Made by a program: the position numbers and the translations under genes. DNA of 5,394 nucleotides from Nitrospira sp. (lineage in GTDB: Bacteria > Nitrospirota > Nitrospiria > Nitrospirales > Nitrospiraceae). Positions 1-5,394 of the stretch are shown here, piece after piece (position 1 is the stretch's first letter; the number at the start of each line of letters is the position of its first letter). The stretch is from positions 1 through 5,394 of the forward strand of contig JAOUEB010000121.1 in assembly GCA_029858925.1 (NCBI GenBank), given 5' to 3'. Below the pieces are notes generated by a model, which saw only the letters and a list, made by a program, of their open reading frames with translations, was not told the DNA's origin and ran no database searches.

Positions 1-2
1 AC

Positions 3-146
3 GAAGCCGCCTGGCTCGCCGCCATTCTTCCCTCTCCCAGACGATACGACCCCATCCGAAAAACCGCGTCATTGACCAAACGGCACCAGCGCATCCTTCG
101 CCTGGCGCATAAGGTCTCACCCGAGGCCCCAAGTCCCTCGCCCTAA
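3..146 (+). CDS. C-terminal fragment of an unidentified protein (5' end outside window)
   Basis: A plus-strand frame is open from the window edge to a TAA at 144-146, giving 47 residues. The fragment starts EAAWLAAILP, then has a strongly basic stretch (RRYDPIRKTASLTKRHQRI) and ends in a Pro/Ser-rich tail (SPEAPSPSP). Roughly 70% of its codons end in G or C, as expected for coding sequence at this G+C, and its composition is more protein-like than the competing frames. The minus-strand alternative that runs off the left edge is very rich in Arg and Trp and looks like a shadow. If real, the gene converges on the VOC gene that ends at 352. I do not recognise the family, and the fragment is too short to assign a function. 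Whether it is a gene at all is only moderately certain. Confidence 0.45.
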   Translation, partial: EAAWLAAILPSPRRYDPIRKTASLTKRHQRILRLAHKVSPEAPSPSP

Positions 147-201
147 CCCACATTATTCATGACGGTTCGTCGCGAAATCGAGTTCCATCGGAATGGGGGA
201 C

Positions 202-283
202 GTTTCGGGTTTCGAGTAGCAGGTTTCGAGTTTTCGGAACATCGTTTCTGATCACGCGAAACACGAACCCCGTAACTCGCCAC
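202..283. repeat. Two opposed blocks of degenerate 7-bp repeats (GTTTCGA-like)
   Basis: The plus strand reads as consecutive heptamers from 202: GTTTCGG, GTTTCGA, GTAGCAG, GTTTCGA, then GTTTTCGG (230-237). After an 18-bp spacer the same motif appears in the other orientation: read on the minus strand, 262-256 is GTTTCGC, 269-263 is GGTTCGT, 276-270 is GTTACGG and 283-277 is GTGGCGA. The array is therefore an imperfect head-to-head arrangement of about nine degenerate units, and parts of the arms (GTTTCG against CGAAAC) can pair. It lies between the ends of two convergent reading frames, where a bidirectional terminator or a REP-like element would be expected. There is no T-tract that would make it a standard intrinsic terminator. 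The repeats are seen directly; any role is inference. Confidence 0.55.
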
Positions 284-351
284 TCCGTTCTCCAGAGCGG
301 CGAATCCGCGATTGCAGCAGAAGAGTCCAGAATAATGTGGGCTCGCCAGGG

Positions 352-783
352 CTAGGCGCGATCGCCAACCTGGTCATAACCCTGCTCGCCGAAGATGGCC
401 GACTCGTATGTATAGTGTTTGAATTCGAGAAGATTGTGCGAGGGGTCTTCCAGAAAGAATGTGCGGTGTTCAATGCGGGTCCCAGGAAATCGGACACGCG
501 GCTGCTGGTAGAACGAGAGCCCCTTGGCTTTCGCCCGATCGGCCAGCGCCTGCCATTCTGGCTGTGAGAGAACAATGAGTCCGAAATGGCGCGGGTAGAT
601 GCCGTGCTGTTTGGGTGTTTGATCCGGCATGAGATGCCCGACGAGCTGATGACCGGACAATCCCAGCGTCACTGCTTGTTTGGACTCACGGCCCAGCGTA
701 CAGCCGAGACCCTCCACATAAAACTTCTTCGTGGCCTCGATGTCCGTTACGGGGAACGCCAGGTGAAACAGGCTATCGGTCAT
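352..783 (-). CDS. VOC (glyoxalase/dioxygenase superfamily) protein
   Basis: The 143-residue product has the length of a single-module vicinal oxygen chelate (VOC) protein. It opens with the typical first strand and helix (FHLAFPVTDIEATKKFYVEG, residues 6-25) and ends with the second module's DPSHNLLEFKHY (113-124). His7, His66 (in RHFGLIV) and Glu120 sit where metal ligands occur in this superfamily and would make a two-His, one-Glu site as in ring-cleaving dioxygenases; the ligands are inferred by position. Substrates cannot be read from sequence, since the superfamily includes glyoxalase I, dioxygenases, and fosfomycin and bleomycin resistance proteins. The start is the ATG at 783-781, which overlaps the upstream stop as ATGA and has a GGAG about 10 bases before it. 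It is the last gene of the hypothetical-asparaginase-VOC group. Family assignment is firm; a specific reaction is not. Confidence 0.88.
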   Translation of the reverse strand: MTDSLFHLAFPVTDIEATKKFYVEGLGCTLGRESKQAVTLGLSGHQLVGHLMPDQTPKQHGIYPRHFGLIVLSQPEWQALADRAKAKGLSFYQQPRVRFPGTRIEHRTFFLEDPSHNLLEFKHYTYESAIFGEQGYDQVGDRA

Positions 784-1664
784 TGGAATCGGTCTCCGAC
801 TGTGGGCTCGCCCTTTCCATTCCACCACCCCGCGGCCATGCGTGGCGTTACGTGCGTAATCGCAAATCGGCCGTCCGGAGCCAACGCCAATGTGCCGGCT
901 GCCCCTTGCACTCTCGTCACCAGTTTTCTTAGGACCTGCCGAGCCGCAGCCGCCGGACTCGCCTCCTGCGCGAGACGATCGCAGATCTCCTTGGCTACTG
1001 CAATCCGAATAATCCCTTCCCCCAAGCCGGTCATCGACACCGCTCCACTCTCATTATCAGCATACACTCCACAGCCGATCATCGGCGTGTCACCGACTCG
1101 ACCAGGCAACATGAGATCGATCCCTCCCGTCGAGGCGCCGGCTGCGATGGTACCAAATCGATCCAGCGCCACGGCGCCGACGGTTCCATGCCGATCCCGA
1201 CCAGGCCTTTTCCGTTTGAACATCGCGGCATACGACAGCCGGCGCGGCAGGGTTCGAATCTTGTGGCGTTCCAACTGGAAATATTCGGCAAACTTCGTCG
1301 CCAGAGGCCCCACAAGCAACACATGATCGGTTTCTTCCATCACGAGGCGGGCAGCCGTGATTGGATGAACGATGTCTTCGACGGATGCCACGGCGCCGGC
1401 ACGCAAGCCATCCCCCTCCATAATCGACGCATCCATCCGCCGGACACTATCAAGCTGCAGACGGCTGCCTGTCCCCGCATTGAACAGCCCGCTCTGTTCC
1501 AGGACACGAATGGTGTGTTCCACTGCGGTGAGCGCGGAGCCTCCCCGATCGAGCAGATGATAACCGACGCGCAAGGCGGCGCACAGGCCGGCTGCCTGAG
1601 CGGCGGTCATCGAACGGCGGCCCGCGCCACCATGGACAAGGAGGATAGGATTGGCCGGTTTCAA
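780..1664 (-). CDS. Isoaspartyl peptidase / type 2 L-asparaginase (Ntn hydrolase)
   Basis: The 294-residue protein belongs to the plant-type asparaginase family, which cleaves beta-aspartyl (isoaspartyl) dipeptides and asparagine after autocleavage into two subunits. The N-terminal strand ILLVHGGAG (residues 7-15) is typical. The autocleavage site is in RHGTVGAVALD (158-168), so Thr161 would become the N-terminal nucleophile of the beta subunit. Further family motifs follow: ASTGG (177-181, Thr179), GRVGDTP (188-194, Arg189 and Asp192 at the substrate-binding positions) and TGLGE (212-216). Nothing essential appears missing, and no signal peptide is visible, so it is probably cytoplasmic. The start is a TTG at 1664-1662 sharing bases with the upstream TGA (TTGA). 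No in-frame ATG lies before the conserved HGGAG, and I see no well-spaced Shine-Dalgarno site, so translation probably depends on coupling. The end overlaps the VOC start (ATGA). Likely role is salvage of damaged-protein peptides; activity on free asparagine is possible. Confidence 0.92.
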   Translation of the reverse strand: MKPANPILLVHGGAGRRSMTAAQAAGLCAALRVGYHLLDRGGSALTAVEHTIRVLEQSGLFNAGTGSRLQLDSVRRMDASIMEGDGLRAGAVASVEDIVHPITAARLVMEETDHVLLVGPLATKFAEYFQLERHKIRTLPRRLSYAAMFKRKRPGRDRHGTVGAVALDRFGTIAAGASTGGIDLMLPGRVGDTPMIGCGVYADNESGAVSMTGLGEGIIRIAVAKEICDRLAQEASPAAAARQVLRKLVTRVQGAAGTLALAPDGRFAITHVTPRMAAGWWNGKGEPTVGDRFQ

Positions 1665-2227
1665 TTCAAGAGAAGATCCCGAGCCTTCTGATAGGCGGGA
1701 TTCTGCATGCGGTCCAGATCGGATCGGACGAACCCAAGGCCGGTCACGCAGAGTTCGAAATTCTCGGACAGCTTTTGAAACAACGGTGGATCGCCGGCGG
1801 CATCGTCCCGGCCGATCTTGGCCACGATGCCGTATGACCGCTTGCCGGTCTTCACATAATCCACGAGAAAGTCCTTGTGATAGATCAGCCCGGCCGATTT
1901 GAGCCGCCGGAGATATTCCGGAAACAGCCCGGCCATGAACAAGGTGAAATCTCCGATATGGCGATGCACATCCCGTTCACGATCCAAGGACTGCGCCTCA
2001 AGCATCACTTCGGACTCGAAGAGTAGATCGACGACGGTATCGACCTGCTGACCTTGCTGATTTCTAATCTTGTACAGGTGGTCAGTGTGGGTAAACTCGA
2101 CAAGGAGATCGGAGACATAGCCGGTCACATTCAGGTCCGGCCAGCCGAGATGCTCAGTGAAGCTTTTCTCTGTCAGGGCGCCAAAGAACCGCCGCAACGG
2201 ATGCCGTGGAGGGACTTGAGCTCCCAT
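1661..2227 (-). CDS. Conserved hypothetical protein, 188 aa, soluble
   Basis: I do not recognise a characterised family. The product starts MGAQVPPRHPLRRFFGALTE and has no signal peptide or membrane segment. It contains likely helical stretches, including YVSDLLVEFTHTDHLYKIR (37-55), a charged segment LDRERDVHRHIGDFTLFMAG (81-100), and HKDFLVDYVKTGKRSYGI (117-134). From memory, similar unnamed proteins with the pattern R-x-V-H-x-H-I-G-D-F-T-L-F and D-Y-V-x-x-G-K-R-S-Y occur in several environmental phyla, but I cannot verify this here. The ATG at 2227 has a good Shine-Dalgarno site (GAGGTG, five bases upstream), and the promoter at 2266-2294 lies just before it. It is first in a group of three, and its TGA overlaps the TTG of the isoaspartyl peptidase gene, so the two are probably made together. 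His88, His90 and Asp93 form a polar cluster that could bind a ligand or metal; this is speculation. Confidence 0.85.
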   Translation of the reverse strand: MGAQVPPRHPLRRFFGALTEKSFTEHLGWPDLNVTGYVSDLLVEFTHTDHLYKIRNQQGQQVDTVVDLLFESEVMLEAQSLDRERDVHRHIGDFTLFMAGLFPEYLRRLKSAGLIYHKDFLVDYVKTGKRSYGIVAKIGRDDAAGDPPLFQKLSENFELCVTGLGFVRSDLDRMQNPAYQKARDLLLN

Positions 2228-2265
2228 CGCAACACCTCACAAAATTTGAGACTGCCGTAAGGTAA

Positions 2266-2294
2266 AGTATAGCAGACTCGCTGCGATATGCTAA
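2266..2294 (-). promoter_or_regulatory. Sigma-70-type promoter with extended -10 for the hypothetical-asparaginase-VOC group
   Basis: Read on the minus strand, TTAGCA (2294-2289, four of six matches to TTGACA) is followed after 17 bases by TATACT (2271-2266, five of six matches to TATAAT). The -10 is preceded by TGC, the extended -10 signature. It lies 38 bases before the ATG at 2227 with a good ribosome binding site between, and inside the only sizeable gap (117 bp) of the minus-strand gene run. Consensus fit and position agree, but no transcript evidence is available. Confidence 0.6.
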
Positions 2295-2309
2295 TCCTGT
2301 CTCGGCCTT

Positions 2310-2345
2310 ATCGGCTCTTCTGCCGAAGGTTTGACCGAAGCCGAT
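2310..2345 (-). repeat. Inverted repeat at the end of dtd, weak terminator candidate
   Basis: ATCGGCT (2310-2316) and AGCCGAT (2339-2345) form a perfect 7-bp stem with a 22-base loop, starting inside the dtd stop codon. No T-tract follows on the minus strand, so it does not fit a standard intrinsic terminator. It could slow RNA decay, separate the two blocks, or mean nothing. Confidence 0.25.
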
Positions 2346-2797
2346 CAGAAGCGGCCCTCCCGGCTGTCCACTACGAACGTCACCGGCCCATCATTCAACA
2401 ACGCCACCTGCATATGCGCGGCAAAGACTCCGGTTTCGACGATCGTCCCCTGTACACGCAGTTCCATCGCAACCAGTTCATACAACCGCTTGGCTTCGTC
2501 GGGAGAGGCGGCTTCGTCGAAGCTGGGACGACGGCCATTCGCCGTCCGGCCAAGCAGCGTGAACTGCGACACCAGCAATACCTCCCCACCCACATCAACG
2601 AGCGACCGATTCATTTTCCCTTGCTCATCGGAAAACACCCGCAGAGTTCTGATCTTTTCTGCGAGATACCGCCCATCAGCCTCGCTGTCGCCTTTCGCCA
2701 CACCTAACAGCACGAGCAAGCCAAGCCGGATCTGGCCGACCATCTTACCCTCGACCTCAACCGACGCACTGGTGACCCGCTGGAGTACGGCTCTCAT
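2345..2797 (-). CDS. dtd: D-aminoacyl-tRNA deacylase
   Basis: The 150-residue product matches the bacterial DTD1 family in length and from end to end. DTD removes D-amino acids (for example D-Tyr), and also glycine, mis-attached to tRNA, thus proofreading translation in the cytoplasm. The start [18 protein letters not shown] (1-18) is typical. The two signature loops are present: SQFT at 77-80 and, after [16 protein letters not shown] at 135-140. The GPVT loop carries the cross-subunit Gly-cisPro that selects the chiral substrate, so the enzyme should act as a homodimer. RRPSF (89-93) follows the first loop, as in E. coli Dtd, which has RPSF there. No key residue is missing. The ATG at 2797 has AGGGG about seven bases upstream. 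The gene begins 24 bp after the methyltransferase gene and is probably cotranscribed with it and murJ. Confidence 0.96.
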   Translation of the reverse strand: MRAVLQRVTSASVEVEGKMVGQIRLGLLVLLGVAKGDSEADGRYLAEKIRTLRVFSDEQGKMNRSLVDVGGEVLLVSQFTLLGRTANGRRPSFDEAASPDEAKRLYELVAMELRVQGTIVETGVFAAHMQVALLNDGPVTFVVDSREGRF

Positions 2798-2821
2798 CCG
2801 AATCCCCTAGCGCACATTAGG

Positions 2822-3340
2822 CTATTTGCTCCTCAGCATGGACAACGTTCCCTCAAGTGTCAGCAATTTTCGTTTCATGGGCAAACCACAGGAAAATCCG
2901 CCCAGTGAGGCATCCTGCGCGACGATGCGATGACATGGCACCACGATCGGCAACGGATTGGCGCCGACCGCGTTGCCGACCGCCCGAGCATAGTGCCGTC
3001 CGCCTACGCGGGCCGCAATCCATTGGTACGAACGAAGCTTGCCGTAGGGCACCCGCTGGAGCACCCGCCACACTTGCCGCTGAAACGGTGTGCCTCGCGA
3101 AAGATCGATCGGCACGTCAAACGTGTTCCTCGCTCCGGCAAGGTATTCGAGTAACTGGCGCCGAGCCGCTTCCAATCGCGCAGATTCTCCTGATTCAAAC
3201 GGCCCTGCTGTCATCTCACGGAGACCGGACTCGATGGCCCGTTTCGACCCCTTGGGTAACGCGATCGCATCGATCCCTTTGGCTGTCTCTGAAATTCCAA
3301 CCCAGCCCCAGGGCGATTTAAAGATCATTGCGCGCCTCAT
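2822..3340 (-). CDS. ogt: Methylated-DNA-[protein]-cysteine S-methyltransferase (MGMT/Ogt type)
   Basis: The 172-residue protein repairs O6-alkylguanine (and O4-alkylthymine) by irreversibly moving the alkyl group to its own cysteine. The active site is PCHRIV (135-140), with acceptor Cys136. Before it lies RAVGNAVGANPLPIV (119-133), holding the arginine that flips the base out (Arg119) and the conserved NP. After it comes SLGGFSCGLPMKRKLL (145-160). GTPFQRQVWRVLQRVPYG (83-100) is the usual start of the DNA-binding domain, preceded by a diverged N-terminal domain from MIFKSPWGW. It lacks the AraC-like parts of Ada, so it is a stand-alone repair enzyme. I chose the ATG at 3340-3338, 7 bp after the murJ stop with AGGAG close upstream; the ATG at 3328 (168 aa) is an alternative. 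A second cysteine, Cys151, lies shortly after the active site, where Gly is common. Confidence 0.93.
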   Translation of the reverse strand: MRRAMIFKSPWGWVGISETAKGIDAIALPKGSKRAIESGLREMTAGPFESGESARLEAARRQLLEYLAGARNTFDVPIDLSRGTPFQRQVWRVLQRVPYGKLRSYQWIAARVGGRHYARAVGNAVGANPLPIVVPCHRIVAQDASLGGFSCGLPMKRKLLTLEGTLSMLRSK

Positions 3341-3347
3341 GCATCTC

Positions 3348-4964
3348 CTATTGGCCAGCCAGCCGTCCAAGTTTTCTCCGCACCATGCCCCACAGCACGT
3401 CAAGTTCATCGGACCGCAGCAGCGCATGGACTCCGAGATAGCCGCAGACACTCAACCCAATCGTCACGATGAGCATCACCGATTTGGCGATCCAATCGTC
3501 GGGATGCGTCCACATCTGCGCTCCGGCCACCCACCAGCAGGCAATAGCCATCGGCGCGCACGCCACGACCACTCGCAGAAACGATCGGCCCACGCTCCGC
3601 CATTCGACACCGCCCAGCCGCCGATTGAGCACCACCACCAAGATGCCCCCGTTCACCATGGCGGCTAATGCCGTCGCAAGGGCCAGCCCTGCCGCCCCCA
3701 GAGAGGACATCAGCGCCAGTGAGAAGAGAATGTTAGCTGCCACCGCAATCGCCGCCGAAATAGCCGGCGTCTTGGTGTCTTGGAGGGAGTAGAACGCCGC
3801 GACAATGATCCTTACCCCTCCGAACGCCCACAACCCGACCGCATAACAGAGGACCGTCAGGGCAGTCTCCGCCGTATCCTTCGCAGTAAAGGAACCGTGT
3901 TCGAAGAAGAGCTGCACGATCGGGGTGCGCAGCAGAATCAGCCCCACCATCGCCGGCACGATGATGAACAGGATCATGCGCAGACCAAATCCGAGCGTCG
4001 TGCGCAGCTCGGCCATCGCCCCGCGCGCTGCTTGTGCCGACAAGGTCGGCAGAATCGCCGTCGCCAAGGCCACGCCGAAAATACCCAATGGAAACTGGAT
4101 CAGCCGCATGCCGTAAAATAGGTAGGTGGGACCTCCGGCGAAGAACGATCCCAGCACTGTGCTGACCGTGAGATTGATCTGAGTAACAGACAGGCCAAGC
4201 AGTGACGGCACCATCAACCAGCCGATCCGCCGCAGGCCTGGGTGACACGGCTCGAAACGAAACCCGAACAACAACCCACGCAGTTTCAGGCTAGGTAGCT
4301 GCATGGCGAATTGGGCCGCTCCTCCGGCAACAACGCCGATCGCCACACCGACAATCGGTTCTGGAAGCTGGGGCGAAATAAACAAGGCGCCGATGATGAT
4401 AAAGACGTTCAGAAACAGCGGCGAGAAGGCCGGCGCAGCGAAGGCCCGAACCGAGTTGAGAATACCCATCGCCAGCGCAGCCAGACTGATAAAGAGCAGA
4501 TACGGGAACATCACGCGGGTGAGCAATGTCGCCAGCGCAAGTTTATCGGGGCGGTCATGAAATCCCGGCGCAAACAGCTGGACGAGCCACGGCGCGACGA
4601 GAATGCCCAACATGGCTACGGCCGTGACGATCGTCAATAGCGTGGTGAACACAGCACTGGCCAATTCCCAGGCTTCGCGCTTGGAACGCAAGGTATGGTA
4701 TTCCGTGAACACAGGAATGAAGGCTGACGACATCGAGCCTTCGGCAAACAACTCGCGAAGGAGACTGGGGATACGAAAGGCGACAAAGAATGCATCCGCG
4801 GCCGGCGTCGCGCCGAACAGGCGCGCGAGCACCATGTCGCGGACAAAACCGAGAATCCGGCTGGAAAATGTGGCCACGCCGATCATCCCAGCCGCTTTTA
4901 CGACCGAGCGAGTCTCGTCCTGCCGAGCCGGTGGTGGGACAGTCGGGGTGATGGGATCGGACAT
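3348..4964 (-). CDS. murJ: Lipid II flippase MurJ (MviN family)
   Basis: The 538-residue, very hydrophobic protein belongs to the MOP superfamily and moves the peptidoglycan precursor lipid II across the inner membrane; about 14 membrane helices are expected. The N-terminal signature SSRILGFVRDMVLARLFGA (34-52), followed by ADAFFVAFRIPSLLRELFAEG, is closely similar to E. coli MurJ. Arg36, Arg42, Asp57 and Arg70 align by eye with the essential E. coli Arg18, Arg24, Asp39 and Arg52. Arg287 (YGMRLIQFPLG) matches Arg270, and FYSLQDTKTP (391-400) is the conserved second-half motif. Compared with E. coli it has an extra Pro-rich cytosolic start of about 18 residues. The ATG at 4964 is the first possible start after an in-frame TAA; no Shine-Dalgarno site precedes it. 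It heads the murJ-ogt-dtd group. Confidence 0.96.
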   Translation of the reverse strand: MSDPITPTVPPPARQDETRSVVKAAGMIGVATFSSRILGFVRDMVLARLFGATPAADAFFVAFRIPSLLRELFAEGSMSSAFIPVFTEYHTLRSKREAWELASAVFTTLLTIVTAVAMLGILVAPWLVQLFAPGFHDRPDKLALATLLTRVMFPYLLFISLAALAMGILNSVRAFAAPAFSPLFLNVFIIIGALFISPQLPEPIVGVAIGVVAGGAAQFAMQLPSLKLRGLLFGFRFEPCHPGLRRIGWLMVPSLLGLSVTQINLTVSTVLGSFFAGGPTYLFYGMRLIQFPLGIFGVALATAILPTLSAQAARGAMAELRTTLGFGLRMILFIIVPAMVGLILLRTPIVQLFFEHGSFTAKDTAETALTVLCYAVGLWAFGGVRIIVAAFYSLQDTKTPAISAAIAVAANILFSLALMSSLGAAGLALATALAAMVNGGILVVVLNRRLGGVEWRSVGRSFLRVVVACAPMAIACWWVAGAQMWTHPDDWIAKSVMLIVTIGLSVCGYLGVHALLRSDELDVLWGMVRRKLGRLAGQ

Positions 4965-4972
4965 GGATTGGG

Positions 4973-5001
4973 ATTCTAGCGGAACGCCGGCAAGCCGTCT
5001 A
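4973..5001 (-). promoter_or_regulatory. Candidate murJ promoter implying a leaderless transcript
   Basis: On the minus strand TAGACG (5001-4996, four of six matches to TTGACA) is separated by 17 bases from TAGAAT (4978-4973, five of six matches to TATAAT). Only eight bases lie between the -10 and the murJ ATG, so transcription would begin at or within a base or two of the start codon. That agrees with the lack of a ribosome binding site there. It could be chance, with the real promoter further upstream in the 254-bp divergent region. Confidence 0.45.
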
Positions 5002-5218
5002 TCGAACCGGAGATTCCCTGATTACAGACATCCAAGGGTCAGCGAGACGGTTACTGCCGACAAGGCAAGGTCCAGTCCGGATCGCGCGACAATCATCGGG
5101 GCAATTTCTGCTCGGAGAACATGCTACCATGGCAGTCGCCAAATTAGGAACGCCGGGCCCGTCGCGACGCAAAGAAGCGGGGTTGCCGAGCAGGGCCATA
5201 CGACTCCAGGACAAGAGC

Positions 5219-5394
5219 ATGCACGTTGCGCTTCGACAAGCCTACGAGCGAGAGATGACTGCGGCGATCGAACGGTACCGAAGCCATCATCTCGATAAGG
5301 CGTTCTTCCACCTCGAGCGCGCGCATATCCTCGGCCAATCGTTCACTATTCCTCATGCCAGAGCCCACTGGTGGATGCTGAAGGTTGGTTGGAG
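5219..5394 (+). CDS. DUF3703 family protein, 5' part (3' end outside window)
   Basis: The first 58 residues of a plus-strand gene are visible, open to the window edge. LERAHILGQ (32-40) followed by HARAHWWMLKVGW (46-58) is the signature of the DUF3703 family, small helical proteins of unknown function usually a little over 100 residues long. The beginning, MHVALRQAYEREMTAAIERY, also fits the usual N-terminus. I chose the ATG at 5219 because it has AGGA seven bases upstream and starts at the family's normal point. An in-frame ATG at 5129 would add 30 residues of Arg/Lys/Pro-rich sequence with a poorly spaced GGAG. The gene is divergent from murJ, and I found no convincing promoter for it in 4965-5218. 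Family assignment comes from recalled motif similarity; the function is unknown. Confidence 0.8.
   Translation, partial: MHVALRQAYEREMTAAIERYRSHHLDKAFFHLERAHILGQSFTIPHARAHWWMLKVGW

Noticed and set aside
202..283. CRISPR array or replication-origin iterons as explanations for the heptamers
   Set aside because: The units are too short and contiguous for CRISPR, with no spacers. There is no dnaA or rep gene and no A+T-rich melting region nearby.
336..812. 12-bp direct repeat TGTGGGCTCGCC at 336-347 and 801-812, flanking the VOC gene
   Set aside because: About one 12-bp repeat is expected by chance in a window of this size, and nothing else suggests a mobile unit. The second copy is inside the peptidase coding region.
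784..828. Start of the VOC gene at 828 instead of 783
   Set aside because: The extra 15 residues are basic, lie within the end of the peptidase gene, and precede the normal first strand of the VOC fold. The ATGA overlap favours 783.
586..1326. Long plus-strand open frame of 246 codons
   Set aside because: It lies opposite the VOC and isoaspartyl peptidase genes, whose motifs are unmistakable. Its translation is rich in Arg, Pro, Ser and Thr with no recognisable domain, as expected for an antisense shadow.
3341..3451. Upstream extension of the methyltransferase to an ATG at 3451
   Set aside because: It would overlap the end of murJ by about 100 bases and add a Cys- and Met-rich stretch that is murJ read in another frame. 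The start at 3340 has AGGAG beside it and fits the family.
4603..5298. Plus-strand open frame of 231 codons
   Set aside because: It is antisense to murJ over its first half and in the wrong frame for the DUF3703 gene at its end. It has low-complexity basic composition and no domain.

Overview
The window is an ordinary-looking chromosomal segment of a bacterium with moderately high G+C (roughly 55-60% by eye). The gene content is typical of a diderm, free-living bacterium. Overall protein style and the heptamer intergenic repeats remind me of Nitrospirota (Nitrospira-like), but this is an impression and no marker in the window fixes the phylum. I see no transposase, phage gene, CRISPR array, tRNA or rRNA.

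Layout from left to right. Positions 3-146 hold the last 47 codons of a plus-strand reading frame that enters from outside; I do not recognise it. Positions 147-351 are a convergent intergenic region with an unusual set of degenerate 7-bp repeats (consensus GTTTCGA) in two opposed blocks. Positions 352-4964 are six minus-strand genes in two transcription blocks. Block A, in transcription order, is murJ (lipid II flippase, 4964-3348), an ogt-type methylguanine-DNA methyltransferase (3340-2822) and dtd (D-aminoacyl-tRNA deacylase, 2797-2345), with gaps of 7 and 24 bp. Block B is a conserved hypothetical protein (2227-1661), an isoaspartyl peptidase/type 2 asparaginase (1664-780) and a VOC-family protein (783-352), joined by 4-bp stop/start overlaps. 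The 117-bp gap between the blocks carries a good sigma-70-type promoter candidate with an extended -10. Positions 4965-5218 form a divergent promoter region, and 5219-5394 is the 5' part of a plus-strand DUF3703 gene cut by the window edge.

Apart from murJ (peptidoglycan precursor export), the recognised minus-strand genes share a plausible theme of coping with damaged or wrong molecules: O6-alkylguanine in DNA, D-amino acids on tRNA, isoaspartyl peptides, and possibly reactive metabolites for the VOC protein. That theme is an inference from family functions and gene order. The points most worth checking are the heptamer block, the possibly leaderless murJ promoter, and the unknown protein translationally coupled to the isoaspartyl peptidase. 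I did not find convincing evidence of a wholly new system.
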